Assembly (NCBI GenBank): GCA_963754125.1
Contig: CAVWEX010000001.1
Coordinates: 682,001-746,000, forward strand
Source: RPQJ01 sp963754125
GTDB taxonomy: Bacteria > Pseudomonadota > Gammaproteobacteria > Steroidobacterales > Steroidobacteraceae
DNA length: 64,000 bases
Reading direction: 5' to 3'
The position numbers and the translations under genes were made by a program. The notes below the pieces were generated by a model. The model had not been told where the DNA came from and made no database searches. It was given only the letters and a program-made list of their open reading frames with translations. This document shows, piece after piece, positions 54,863 to 63,321 of the stretch (the first letter of the stretch is position 1; each line of letters opens with the position of its first letter).

Positions 54863-55357
54863 CTACTGGCGCGCGCTTCGCGTCGAGACGATGTCGAAAC
54901 GCTCGTCGTTCACCTTCTCGTCGCCCACCCACACCTCGGCGCGGTAGTCACCGGGCTTCCAGCCCTGGGTGTCCTGCTTGACGAACTTGAGCGTCGATTC
55001 ACCGGCGGCAACCGTCTTCGCGTCAGTGCCGATCTGCTTGTCGCCAGGCCCGATCCAGACCACCCGGATCGCGGTGCCGGGCGCTGCGTCGCTGACGTCC
55101 ATCGTCAGGTAGATGTCCTCGCCCGGAAGGAAGTGGTCGGGGTTGGTGTCAGCCGGAACGCGACCATCGCTGGCGACGGCGACGCCGATGTTCACGTCGT
55201 CGACCATCGACTGCGCGACCGGCGGCGACACGTCCCCGGGCTGCGAGATCCCGGGCTTCTCGGCGACAGTCGGACCCTTGGCGTTGTCGCCGGCGATCGC
55301 CGGCGCGGACATGGCGGCGAAGACGACGAGCAGTGCATTTGTAAGCTTGCGGTTCAT
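54863..55357 (-). CDS. Exported protein with regulator-like beta domain, unknown
   Basis: A 164-residue protein with a Sec signal (MNRKLTNALLVVFAAMSAPAIAG). The mature part includes DHFLPGEDIYLTMDVSDAAPGTAIRVVWIGPGDKQIGTDAKTVAAGESTLKFVKQDTQGWKPGDYRAEVWVGDEKVNDERFDIV, a C2-like or Ig-like beta-sandwich of the type found in secreted binding proteins. No enzymatic motif is visible. It is 24 bases upstream of the small charged gene. The product should be periplasmic. Confidence 0.65.
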   Translation of the reverse strand: MNRKLTNALLVVFAAMSAPAIAGDNAKGPTVAEKPGISQPGDVSPPVAQSMVDDVNIGVAVASDGRVPADTNPDHFLPGEDIYLTMDVSDAAPGTAIRVVWIGPGDKQIGTDAKTVAAGESTLKFVKQDTQGWKPGDYRAEVWVGDEKVNDERFDIVSTRSARQ

Positions 55358-55551
55358 GGCGGCTCCTGAGTGGGTGCCCGCCGAATCGCGGGTGACGGCC
55401 ATACTCGCAGGGACCCGCCGCGGGCTCCGTAGGCGGATGACGGCACCGGCTGTAAGACTTCGCCTCAAATCGGGCTGAACCGCTACATGGCCTGCTCAAC
55501 GAGATCGAACGCTGGGTCCGGGTCGACTTGCACGCGCAATTCCGAGCCTAT

Positions 55552-55573
55552 ATTATCTATTCATTATCGATTC
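55552..55573. promoter_or_regulatory. AT-rich tandem 11-bp repeat upstream of the winged-helix gene
   Basis: ATTATCTATTC (55552-55562) is repeated directly as ATTATCGATTC (55563-55573) with one mismatch. It is the most AT-rich patch of the last 10 kb, 20 bases before ATG 55594. It is a natural operator candidate for the winged-helix protein. Confidence 0.6.
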
Positions 55574-55593
55574 AATTTGGCTCGCCCGACCGC

Positions 55594-56097
55594 ATGCGTC
55601 CGACTACGCGAGAACAGGTTCTGCAGTTGCTCATGTCAGACCCCGCTGGGCTGCGCACACCCGAACTCATTCGCATGGTGCGCCCGCGCATCAGTCAACC
55701 GACGCTGTGGCGGACCCTCGACGGCCTTCGCTCGGAGGGAAGGATCACGGTGGAAGGTCATGGCAGGGCGACCCGATATCACGCACTGGAGCGAACCGGC
55801 GTAGCGGAGTTGCGCAGCTTGCGAATGCATCAGCATGCGGCGCGACGCCTGGCCAAAGATCCCGCTTTAAGCGCCCAGGCGCGAGAGCGTCTCGGGAAGC
55901 TCCGCCGTGTCAATCCTCATGGCCGCGTCTATCACGACCGCTGGGAATCCCTGCTGAATGCTCCGCTGCCCGCTTTGCTGCGGGCGATGACGGAGGACTC
56001 CGAACAGGCGGCCGCGCTTCGCAAGGAGTCGCCCTTCTCCATCCTGGTCACGCCCGAGGAGCGCCGGCGGGTCTTCGCAGCGACACGGGCGGCCTGA
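55594..56097 (+). CDS. Winged-helix regulator, probable antitoxin of a TA-like pair
   Basis: A 167-residue protein with an N-terminal winged helix (TREQVLQLLMSDPAGLRTPELIRMVRPRISQPTLWRTLDGLRSEGRITVEGHGRATRYHA). The C-terminal half is helical and Arg-rich (HQHAARRLAKDPALSAQARERLGKLRRVNPHGR). Start ATG 55594 is favoured over 55528, since the extra 22 residues are not protein-like. It lies 5 bases before a nucleotidyltransferase gene. This layout resembles the AbiE-type toxin-antitoxin pairs, where a winged-helix antitoxin represses its own operon. Confidence 0.7.
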   Translation: MRPTTREQVLQLLMSDPAGLRTPELIRMVRPRISQPTLWRTLDGLRSEGRITVEGHGRATRYHALERTGVAELRSLRMHQHAARRLAKDPALSAQARERLGKLRRVNPHGRVYHDRWESLLNAPLPALLRAMTEDSEQAAALRKESPFSILVTPEERRRVFAATRAA

Positions 56098-56102
56098 CGG
56101 CC

Positions 56103-56627
56103 ATGCGCCGAAGCCAACTGCAGCACGTGATCCTGGAGATCGGCCGGCGCTTCGACATCGACGAGTTCCACGTCATCGGATCCGCGGCGATACTCGCGGT
56201 GCTGCCGAACCCACCGGAAGGAGCGCTGACGGCCACGCGCGACGTCGACGTCATCCCTCCCGACGACGACGAGACCCTCGCCGATCGCATCTCTTTCGTA
56301 CTCGGTGAGGCCAGCGAGTTCGATGCCGAGTACGGCTACTACGCGCAGGGCGTCACATCTCGAACGGCGCGGTACGCGCCGGCAGGCTGGAGGGCCCGGG
56401 CCGTGCCGGTCCGTGTCGAGCAATACACCGGTTGGTGCATGGATCCGCACGACGTCGTACTCAGCAAGCTCGGTGCCGGGCGCGAGAAGGATCTCGACTT
56501 CGCGAAAAGCGCCGCGGCGCTTGGGCTCGTACGACGCGCCGAGCTGCTCGCACGACTCCGGGAAGTGAACTGCCCCGACGAGTACCGCAGCCAGATCGAG
56601 GCTCGGGTCCACGCCTTGTTCGTTTGA
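56103..56627 (+). CDS. Nucleotidyltransferase-like protein (DUF6036), probable toxin partner
   Basis: A 174-residue protein: EFHVIGSAAILAVLP, ATRDVDVIPPDDDETLADRISFVLG, WCMDPHDVVLSKLGAGREKDLDFAKSAAALGLV. GSAA..RDVDV is the nucleotidyltransferase signature (GS..x..(D/E)xD) with the metal-binding acidic pair. DUF6036 and AbiEii-type proteins use this fold. It is the probable toxin or effector of the pair. The frame is complete and starts at ATG 56103. Confidence 0.75.
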   Translation: MRRSQLQHVILEIGRRFDIDEFHVIGSAAILAVLPNPPEGALTATRDVDVIPPDDDETLADRISFVLGEASEFDAEYGYYAQGVTSRTARYAPAGWRARAVPVRVEQYTGWCMDPHDVVLSKLGAGREKDLDFAKSAAALGLVRRAELLARLREVNCPDEYRSQIEARVHALFV

Positions 56628-56649
56628 TGCGTGACGGCGGGAATCCACC

Positions 56650-57141
56650 TCACTCGCGCGACAGGCGGTCAATCTCCGCAAAGAAGCTTCGGCGCCCGCT
56701 GGTCAACCCGAGCGCGCGCCAGGTGGGCGCGAGCCGCACGACGCGCTCCTTGAACGCGTCGTCGTAGTACTCCTGGTCCAGGTAGCCCTGCTGGTACTGG
56801 TAGTGCATGTTGTCCCAGTGCGTTTGCTGGGCGATCTGCCACATCCGGAACCGCCGCCGCTCCGCATCCGTCAATGCGTCGAGCGCCTTGACGTCCTCCG
56901 GGTAGCCGAGCTCGGTGAGCTTGATGATGATCGGGCCGATGTAGTCGGAGTCGGCCGCCTCGACGAGCATGGCCTGCAACGCATCGGATCGCATCTGGTA
57001 GGTCTGGGCCAGCGCCAGCCTGCGTCCCTCCTCCATCGCGTGGGTGTTCTGGCGAATCTGCTTGGCGAGGTAGATCAGCGTGACGACCACGGCCAGCGCG
57101 CCGACCATCTCACCGATCGCTCCCCAGTCCTGCAACGTCAT
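56650..57141 (-). CDS. Uncharacterised membrane-anchored helical protein
   Basis: A 163-residue protein with one N-terminal helix (AIGEMVGALAVVVTLIYLAKQI) and a helical cytoplasmic region (QNTHAMEEGRRLALAQTYQMRSDALQAML, RRRFRMWQIAQQTHWDNMHYQYQQGYLDQEYY). I recognise the pattern as common in proteobacterial genomes, where it is annotated only as hypothetical. It converges with the nucleotidyltransferase gene with a 22-base gap. The next minus-strand gene starts 23 bases downstream. Confidence 0.6.
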   Translation of the reverse strand: MTLQDWGAIGEMVGALAVVVTLIYLAKQIRQNTHAMEEGRRLALAQTYQMRSDALQAMLVEAADSDYIGPIIIKLTELGYPEDVKALDALTDAERRRFRMWQIAQQTHWDNMHYQYQQGYLDQEYYDDAFKERVVRLAPTWRALGLTSGRRSFFAEIDRLSRE

Positions 57142-57164
57142 GGGACTCCTCCGTCAACGGGACT

Positions 57165-57431
57165 TCAACGCAACTGGCTGTCCTTGCTGCCACGTCGGTT
57201 GTAGCCACTCGCCGTTTGCACCTGGCGATCCGCCTCGGCCTGGCAGGCGATGCACAGCCGTACGCCCGGCACGGCCTGCCGGCGCGCCTCCGGGATCGCC
57301 TCGCCGCACTCCTCGCAGTGCGACAGGCTCGGCCCGCTCGGCAGCTGCGCGCGGGCGCGCTCGATCGCGTCCGCGATGCTGTCGTCGATCTGTTGCTGCA
57401 CTGCGCCGTCGCCGGCCCAACCGGTGGCCAT
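57165..57431 (-). CDS. DksA/TraR-family C4 zinc finger protein
   Basis: An 88-residue protein with a helical N-terminus (AVQQQIDDSIADAIERARAQL) and a C-terminal zinc finger HCEECGEAIPEARRQAVPGVRLCIACQAEAD, whose CxxC...CxxC residues are all present. It resembles the short YbiI/TraR class, which can bind RNA polymerase through the secondary channel. It lacks the DksA coiled-coil length and may be regulatory or accessory. ATG 57429-57431. Confidence 0.86.
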   Translation of the reverse strand: MATGWAGDGAVQQQIDDSIADAIERARAQLPSGPSLSHCEECGEAIPEARRQAVPGVRLCIACQAEADRQVQTASGYNRRGSKDSQLR

Positions 57432-57570
57432 CGAACCTGCTCCTGATTGCCACGAATACCTTACCCGGATAGGGTGACGGCGTCTTCTGCCGCATGGGGT
57501 CAACGGCCCGCTGGCCGGCGACGCCCGGCGGCGCAGCTCGACTCGAGACACAATCAGGGGAGATGTCCGC

Positions 57571-58143
57571 ATGGCCAAGTTCGTTCCCGGACGTGATAAC
57601 GAAGTGAAGGCCGCCGAGCCGATCCTCGAGGTCATGGTTGACCGCGCACACCCGCTCGGCGTCGGAAAGCACACCTTTCAACTCGTCGTCACCGACGACT
57701 CCGGCAACAACAGCGAGCCGGCCGTCGTCAGCGTGATCGTGCTCGACCGCGACCGACCGACCGCGGTGATCGACGTGCTGAATGCAGCCGGAAGCGTGGT
57801 ACCGCCGCCGGCCCGGATCGGGTTCGGTGAAAAGTTCTCGCTCTCGGGCCGCCGCTCGAGCGACATTGCAGGGTCGGTCACGACCTGGACCTGGACGCTG
57901 CTCCCGGACTGAGACCGCATCGCCGCCGTGGAGACGCTCCATCTCGACGACCGCCTCCGGACCGCCGGGCCCGAGGTGCAGATCGACCCGCGGCTTCCGG
58001 CCGGGCGCTATGTCGTGTCGCTGACCGTGACCTCGGAGCGCGGCGAGAGCCGTGTGGCGACCCTGCGTTTCACGGTGCAGGCGGGCCGGTCCGTCGCACC
58101 GCGGGCGGGCGGGGCGACGTTGGCGCCACGTCGGCCCCGCTAG
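57571..58143 (+). pseudogene. PKD/Ig-like protein with an in-frame TGA stop
   Basis: A PKD-like reading frame (HPLGVGKHTFQLVVTDDSGNNSEPAVVSVIVLDRDRPTAVIDV) starts at ATG 57571 behind AGGGGAG. It ends at TGA 57910-57912 after TWTLLPD, yet continues in the same frame as DRIAAVETLHLDDRLR and RYVVSLTVTSERGESRVATLRFTV until 58143. The second part is the natural C-terminal strand set of the fold. The stop may be a mutation, a sequencing error or, less likely, read-through. No selenocysteine context is evident. Confidence 0.55.
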
Positions 58144-58157
58144 CGACCGGAGGGGAC

Positions 58158-59160
58158 ATGCTTCGAACGATGGTGGCAGGACTCGCATTGGCGGCGCTCG
58201 GGACCGCCGCCGCGACGCACGCCGTGACGTCCCCGGTCGTCGCGCCGGAACCGCAGGAAGTGGCACCCGGCGTGTGGATGATTCCCGGCGGCATCCTGCC
58301 GAACCGGCAACCCGACGGAAACTCCGTGATCTTCGCTGCGCCGATGGGCCTGGTCGTCGTCGATACCGGCCGCCACGCGTGGCATCGCGAGGCGATCCTG
58401 TCGCTGGCGCGCGCTGCAGGAGAAGGCGATCGTCGCGATCGTCAACACGCACTGGCACCTGGACCACGTGAGCGGCAACCCGGACCTGCGCGCGGCGCAT
58501 CCGGGCCTGCGCGTCCATGCGAGCGATGCGATCGACGGTGCCCTCGCCGGCTTCCTTCCCGCGAGCGCGAAGGACTCGGCGGCATATCTCGACGACCCGA
58601 AGATTCCCGAGGAAACGCGTGATGACCTGCGCGGGGACCTGAAGACGATCCAGAACGGAACGGCCCTGAGGCCGGACGTCGTGATTGCCGCCTCGAGCAC
58701 GATCACGCTCGGCGGCCTGGACCTGCAACTCCACTTCGCGGCGAACGCGGTGACGGCCGGCGACGTCTGGCTGTACGACGAGACGAGCCGCGTGGCCGCG
58801 CTCGGCGACCTCGTCACGCTTCCAGCGCCCTTCCTGGACACGGCGTGTCCGCAGGGATGGAAGGCTGCGCTGGTTCAGGTGGCCGCCACGCCCTTCACCG
58901 TGGCGATCCCGGGCCATGGCGCTCCGATGAACCGCGCGCAGTTCCTGCTCTACCAGTCTGCCTTCGAGACCTTCATCGACTGTTCAAGCTCGACCCGTTC
59001 CGAAGAGGAGTGCGCTTCCCGCTGGACGGATTCGATCCGGCCTCTGCTGTCCGACGACCCGCTGGAGCAACGGCGGGCAAAGGGAATGGCCGCCTATTAC
59101 GTCGGACTGCTCCGGGCCAATGGCGGGCGCAGCAAGTACTGCACCCTCGAACCTACTTGA
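58158..59160 (+). CDS. Metallo-beta-lactamase-fold hydrolase, one frameshift
   Basis: About 333 residues with a signal peptide (MVAGLALAALGTAAATHAV). Segment PGVWMIPGGILPNRQPDGNSVIFAAPMGLVVVDTGRHAW precedes a frame break at about 58408-58413. In the next frame the zinc motif NTHWHLDHVSGN (HxHxDH) follows, then GHGAPMNR near the C-terminus supplies another His. The usual FLGD-like strand is altered (GDVWLYDETSRVAALGDLV). It is probably a periplasmic metallo-hydrolase of quinoprotein-related or glyoxalase-like type. It follows the PKD-like gene by 14 bases. Confidence 0.75.
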
Positions 59161-59254
59161 GATTCTGGTCGAACCAGCGATACCCGGCATACATCCCGGC
59201 TTCACCGGCGAGGAACGCGACCAGCCAACCGATCAATCTGCGCACGATCGTCAC
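59153..59254 (-). CDS. Putative 33-residue membrane peptide
   Basis: A short frame from GTG 59252-59254 to TAG: VTIVRRLIGWLVAFLAGEAG and MYAGYRWFDQNLK. It has a basic N-terminus and one hydrophobic helix, like a small membrane peptide. It lies 5 bases after the Cdd1-like gene and overlaps the metallo-hydrolase end by eight bases on the other strand. The Shine-Dalgarno (AGCGGG) is weak. It is plausible but unproven. Confidence 0.35.
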   Translation of the reverse strand: MTIVRRLIGWLVAFLAGEAGMYAGYRWFDQNLK

Positions 59255-59259
59255 CCCGC

Positions 59260-59526
59260 TCAGGCGCCGTCCAGCGTCCGGCCTTTCCAGGCCCACCACT
59301 CGAGCAGCTCCGGCTTCGGCCGCGGCGTGCGCGCTGCGTACACCGCGCAGCGGAAAGTGTAGAGCACACAGGGATCCTGCCGCTCACCCGTGATCTCGCA
59401 AAGCCGCGCATACAGCCGCTCGGGATCCCGCCGCGCCAGATCCTTCACAGAGCGCACCCCAAGTCGACGCAGGTCTGCCGCCATACGGGGTCCGATGGCC
59501 GGCAACTGCTGCAGTTCGTCACGCAT
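59260..59526 (-). CDS. Cdd1-like helix-hairpin-helix protein
   Basis: An 88-residue protein that matches the pathogenicity-locus/Cdd1 family: LQQLPAIGPRMAADLRRLGVRSVKDLARRDPERLYARLCEITGERQDPCVLYTFRCAVYAARTP. The first half is a helix-hairpin-helix (PAIGPRMAADLRRLGV), which commonly binds DNA. It starts at ATG 59524-59526, with GGGAG upstream; a longer frame from 59550 is possible. It is often found as a stand-alone gene. Biochemical role unknown. Confidence 0.82.
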   Translation of the reverse strand: MRDELQQLPAIGPRMAADLRRLGVRSVKDLARRDPERLYARLCEITGERQDPCVLYTFRCAVYAARTPRPKPELLEWWAWKGRTLDGA

Positions 59527-59650
59527 GCAGGTCTCCCGGGGGTGCTTCACTTACTCGCGTCGCGGTATGACTCGGAGGTCCAGCGGTGCATCTTGGTCTG
59601 ACCCACCACCCGGTTGCCACTGCGCACCTCCGGCGCCCGGTCAGCCAGCC

Positions 59651-59666
59651 TCACCCGTTCGGGTGA
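59651..59666. repeat. 7-bp inverted repeat upstream of the subtilase gene
   Basis: TCACCCG-tt-CGGGTGA, centred in the 230-base gap between the Cdd1-like and subtilase genes. It could be a dimeric regulator site. No second copy was seen. Confidence 0.3.
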
Positions 59667-59780
59667 TGGTTATCGGCGATCCCGGGGTGTAGCGTCTTTG
59701 CCGGCAGGCGAGCAGGTTGCGCACCCGCGCACGCCTCGTGTTGCGCCGTCGATCTGCCGGTCACGGCAAGGGGGGTTCTC

Positions 59781-61733
59781 ATGTCCATGCGTCTTGCCTC
59801 CACCTTCGGCGTCGCGCTGTTGTCGTTGGCCTGCTCAATCTCAGTCTCCGCGCAGGAGCCAACCGTTCCCGGCATCGCTGCACCCCAGGAAAAGCCCGAT
59901 CTTCGTGAATCCGAAGACGTCAGCAATCGGGTCTTTGCCGCGCGGATCCAGGAAGGCAAGGTGACCGAGTTCACGGCCACCGATCTTTCCCGCAAGTCGT
60001 TTTCGCGCGAGCCATTCAAGAAGGCGAAGCGCGAACGCCCGAAGCCGGACCTCGAACCGGGCAAGGTGCATCCGCTTCTGCAACGCTGGCTGAAGGAGCG
60101 TCCCGACGACGCGGAGTTGATCGTGATCAGCTTTCGCGATGATTTCCGCACGCCGCGATTCCCCGAGCCGGTCGCGGGAGAGTCCCGTAAGTCGAGGGCC
60201 AACGCAAAGGCCCTGCGTCGCGCCGACGAACTGGTTGCACAGATCCGCGCCAAGCGCGTCGGGGGCTACAAGGAGATCGCGGAGACGCTGCAAGGGTCCT
60301 ACGAGGCCAAGGTGGTGGAGACCTTCTGGCTGGTGAAAGCGGTAACGGTCAAGATGCCGCTGGCGATGGTTCCGAAGCTGGCCGACAGGAAGGAGGTCAT
60401 GTACCTGGAGCCCGACCGGACCGAGGACAAGCCTTCGCAGGATGCCAACGCCAACAACAACGTGCAGGACGGGCGCGCGCGCCTGAACAGCGATCCGTAC
60501 TTCGGGGTCGGACTCACCGGCGGGTTCATCGGCCTGCTCGACAGCGGGATTCGGGCCACGCACCGGCATTTCACCAGTCCGTCCACCATCGCGTTCCGGC
60601 GTGACTGCGTCAACGGCGGCAACGACTGCAATACCGGCGCTGCGCTGAATCCGAACGACGACTGTTGGAACCACGGCACCTCGAGCGCCGCGATCATCAC
60701 GGCGAACGCGCGCGACGGCCAGGAATTCCGCGGCGTCACCGGGATCACGCTGGACAGCTTCAAGGTGTACCCGAGCACCTTCGACGGATCGGGAAACTGC
60801 ACCGGCAACCTGAGCACCACCGCCGCGGTCCGGGGTTTTGAGCGCGCGGTCGCGGTGCTGGACCGAGTGATCGTCGCCGAGATGCAGGGCAGCGGCAACT
60901 ACCTCAGTGCGGTGTCGGTAGCGGCCGACAACGCCTACGACGCCGGAGCGGTGGTGATCGCGGCGAACGGCAACAACGGTCCGGCGGCCGCAACGGTCAA
61001 CGCCCCGGGGTCGGCGCACCGGGTGATCGGCATCGGCAACTTCGACGTGCAGTCGCAGACCCAGGTGGCCAGCCAGAGTCGCGGCCCGACGCCCGACAAC
61101 CGCTTCAAGCCGGACCTGCAGGCCCCGACCAACACGGAGACCGCCAGTACGGGTTGCGCGTTCGGCATTCAGTGCGCGATGTCGGACACGGCGTTCCGGG
61201 TGTTCGGCGGCACGAGCGGTGCCACGCCCTACGGCGCGGGCGCGGCGGCACTGGTGCGCAACTGGTTGAGGGGCTCCAGCTTCAGCATCGATCCGGGGCA
61301 GGTGTATGCATTCCTGATCCTGTCCGGACAGCAGTCGTATCCCTTCAACAACACGAGTGGCGCCGGGCCCATCCGCCTGCCTACCGACGGCTGGGCCTGG
61401 TGGGGCAAGGTCGCGGTGAACAACGGCGACACGATCGACATCCCGATCAATGTCGCCGGCACCCCGAATCGGGTCGACGCCGCGATCTGGTGGCCCGAGG
61501 GTGCTCAGCAGTTCCTGTTCGTGACCCTGGAGTCCCACAACGACGTGGATCTCTCGTTGATCGACCCCGGTGGCACGTCCCGCGCCTCCAGCCTGTCCAT
61601 TCCCAGCGTGTTCGAGCGCGCTCGCGTCAGCGGCACCATCACGACCGGCCAATGGAAGGTGCGGATCCGCGGCTACAATGTAGGCAGCGGTCCGCAGACG
61701 GTGTACTGGGCGGCCGCCGCGCATCGGCAATGA
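59781..61733 (+). CDS. Secreted subtilase (S8) with propeptide and C-terminal domain
   Basis: A 650-residue protease. A signal peptide (MSMRLASTFGVALLSLACSISVSA) is followed by a long pro-region containing an inhibitor-like segment (YEAKVVETFWLVKAVTVKMPLAMV). The S8 triad is Asp254 in GLLDSGIRATH, His298 in CWNHGTSSAA and Ser479 in FGGTSGATPYGAG. The C-terminal beta domain (VDLSLIDPGGTSRASSLSIPS, GQWKVRIRGYN) resembles a proprotein-convertase/PPC domain. It is translationally coupled to a small secreted protein (ATGA at 61730-61733). Confidence 0.88.
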   Translation: MSMRLASTFGVALLSLACSISVSAQEPTVPGIAAPQEKPDLRESEDVSNRVFAARIQEGKVTEFTATDLSRKSFSREPFKKAKRERPKPDLEPGKVHPLLQRWLKERPDDAELIVISFRDDFRTPRFPEPVAGESRKSRANAKALRRADELVAQIRAKRVGGYKEIAETLQGSYEAKVVETFWLVKAVTVKMPLAMVPKLADRKEVMYLEPDRTEDKPSQDANANNNVQDGRARLNSDPYFGVGLTGGFIGLLDSGIRATHRHFTSPSTIAFRRDCVNGGNDCNTGAALNPNDDCWNHGTSSAAIITANARDGQEFRGVTGITLDSFKVYPSTFDGSGNCTGNLSTTAAVRGFERAVAVLDRVIVAEMQGSGNYLSAVSVAADNAYDAGAVVIAANGNNGPAAATVNAPGSAHRVIGIGNFDVQSQTQVASQSRGPTPDNRFKPDLQAPTNTETASTGCAFGIQCAMSDTAFRVFGGTSGATPYGAGAAALVRNWLRGSSFSIDPGQVYAFLILSGQQSYPFNNTSGAGPIRLPTDGWAWWGKVAVNNGDTIDIPINVAGTPNRVDAAIWWPEGAQQFLFVTLESHNDVDLSLIDPGGTSRASSLSIPSVFERARVSGTITTGQWKVRIRGYNVGSGPQTVYWAAAAHRQ

Positions 61734-62161
61734 GGCGCCGAGCGGCGATCGCCTGCATGCTGTTCGTGGTACCGACCGTCGCTCTTTCGGTCGCGCGGTC
61801 GCGTGATTCCGCCGGCGACGGAGCGACAGACGTGATCTACGCCGACGAGACGTGGTACCGCGAGCGGCCGGAGCCGGAGCAGACCTGGCAGGGAACGCTC
61901 CAGCAGCGCGCCGTGGTCGACAGCCCGGGCGGACGCCCGGGCCTGACCTTCTCGCTGCAGACGACGGAGGCAGACCTGCCGGTCTACGCGGCCGGTGCCT
62001 CTGACCGGCTCACGCGGTACGTGGGCACGCGCGTACTCATCACCGGCAAGCACGTCGACCTGCGCGCGGAAGGCTTCGGCCGCGAACTCTGGATCGGCAC
62101 CATCAAGCATCCTGGTGCAGCGGATCAGGGCCACGCGCCGCCGCGTGTCCCTGATCGATGA
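61730..62161 (+). CDS. Small secreted protein coupled to the subtilase
   Basis: A 143-residue protein with an N-terminal hydrophobic leader (RRRAAIACMLFVVPTVALSVA). The core WQGTLQQRAVVDSPGGRPGLTFSLQTTEADLPVYAAGASDRLTRYVGTRVLITGKHVDLRAEGFGRELWIGTI looks like a small beta-barrel of OB-fold type. The ATGA overlap places it in the same operon as the protease. It may be a chaperone, inhibitor or partner; sequence alone does not say which. Confidence 0.6.
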   Translation: MRRRAAIACMLFVVPTVALSVARSRDSAGDGATDVIYADETWYRERPEPEQTWQGTLQQRAVVDSPGGRPGLTFSLQTTEADLPVYAAGASDRLTRYVGTRVLITGKHVDLRAEGFGRELWIGTIKHPGAADQGHAPPRVPDR

Positions 62162-62361
62162 TCCCGCCTTGATGGCGGTGGCGGGAACCGCCGGCGCGGC
62201 GACGCCCGATCCAGCGGCTGTACTTCACCTCGCCCGAAAGGTCCCATTGCCCGGGAAGGCCGCTTCTCAGTGTTTCAGACTGGCATTACGGTGACGTCCC
62301 CAGACGTGGTGTACGAGTGACGGACCGCGCCGTCGGCTCGCACCTCCGCTCGAGAGTACCT

Positions 62362-63195
62362 TCAGAGGCGATTGAGCAGCCGCCGCAACGATCCCTGCCG
62401 GGTGTCCCGTGCGCGATGATCCCGCAGCTCCGCGATGAGCTGCTCGAGTGCCCGGCTCACGCGGCCCCTCAATCGTCGCAGCAGAACCGCGTCGTCTGCC
62501 TGGCCCTCGTAGCGGGCCGTCTCGATGGACTTCCCGATCGAGAAATACAGCTTCTCCGGCCGCGGCATCGCCGTGAGCCCGAGTCCGCGCACCACCGGCG
62601 GAAACTCCTCGCCGCCCCGCAGGTGGCGGTCCGCGATCCCCCAACGCTTCAGGTACCGCCCCACGGGCGTGTTCATGTAGTCGCCGGAGTCGAGCAGCAC
62701 GTCGAAGGCTTCCTCGGCTCCGACCGTCGCGTACGGCGTGATCGAATAGCCGTGCTCGATCGCGAGCCGTACGAACCCGTAGCGCTGCTTCCAGATCAGC
62801 CGGTACGCCTCCCCCTTGTGCTTGAATACCTCGCGCGCACCGCCGGGGAAGACCAGCAGGTGCTCGCCGCGGCGCATCAGCGCCGCGCAGTTCGCGCGGG
62901 TGCCGAGCACGGCACCCGTCTGCACGACGAAGTCGCGCCACAGCGGGAACTTGAAGTGGTTCCGGTCCGCGAGCATTCGCAGCGAGATGCCGCGCTCGCG
63001 GTACAGGCCGTCCGAGAACAACAGGACGTCAAGGACGCCGAACACCGAGTGATTGCCGACGAACAGCGTCGGTCGCCCAGCATCCGCTCGGTCGAGGTGC
63101 AGGTACTCGGGCGCGAAATACCACCGCAGCGCTCGGTTGCCCCAGCGGAATCGAACGGCCGGCGGCGTCTGCAGTCTCGGGGCGCTGTCGTCCAC
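62362..63195 (-). CDS. Lysophospholipid acyltransferase family protein
   Basis: A 277-residue membrane-associated acyltransferase of the PlsC-like superfamily. TLFVGNHSVFGVLDVLLF carries the NHxxxxD catalytic motif, and VFPGGAREV is the second conserved block. RYLKRWGIADRHLRGGEEFPPVVRG extends the acceptor pocket. It should transfer acyl groups to a lyso-lipid or related alcohol, the exact acceptor unknown. GTG 63193-63195 is the best start; the open frame reaches 63273, but the extra 26 residues lack conserved features. Confidence 0.8.
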   Translation of the reverse strand: MDDSAPRLQTPPAVRFRWGNRALRWYFAPEYLHLDRADAGRPTLFVGNHSVFGVLDVLLFSDGLYRERGISLRMLADRNHFKFPLWRDFVVQTGAVLGTRANCAALMRRGEHLLVFPGGAREVFKHKGEAYRLIWKQRYGFVRLAIEHGYSITPYATVGAEEAFDVLLDSGDYMNTPVGRYLKRWGIADRHLRGGEEFPPVVRGLGLTAMPRPEKLYFSIGKSIETARYEGQADDAVLLRRLRGRVSRALEQLIAELRDHRARDTRQGSLRRLLNRL

Positions 63196-63321
63196 GGCAC
63201 CACCGTACCCGCATGCTCCGGTCTTTCCAACCCGTGACGTTGACTTGGATGAGCCGGCACGGGACGCTGCCACTCAGCCCCATCCGTGGAGCGTCGTCAC
63301 CGACCTATGAGGAAGACTGCA

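Noticed and set aside
57910..57912. Selenocysteine at the in-frame TGA
   Set aside because: The surrounding protein is a PKD-like fold with no redox motif, and no SECIS-like hairpin is evident.
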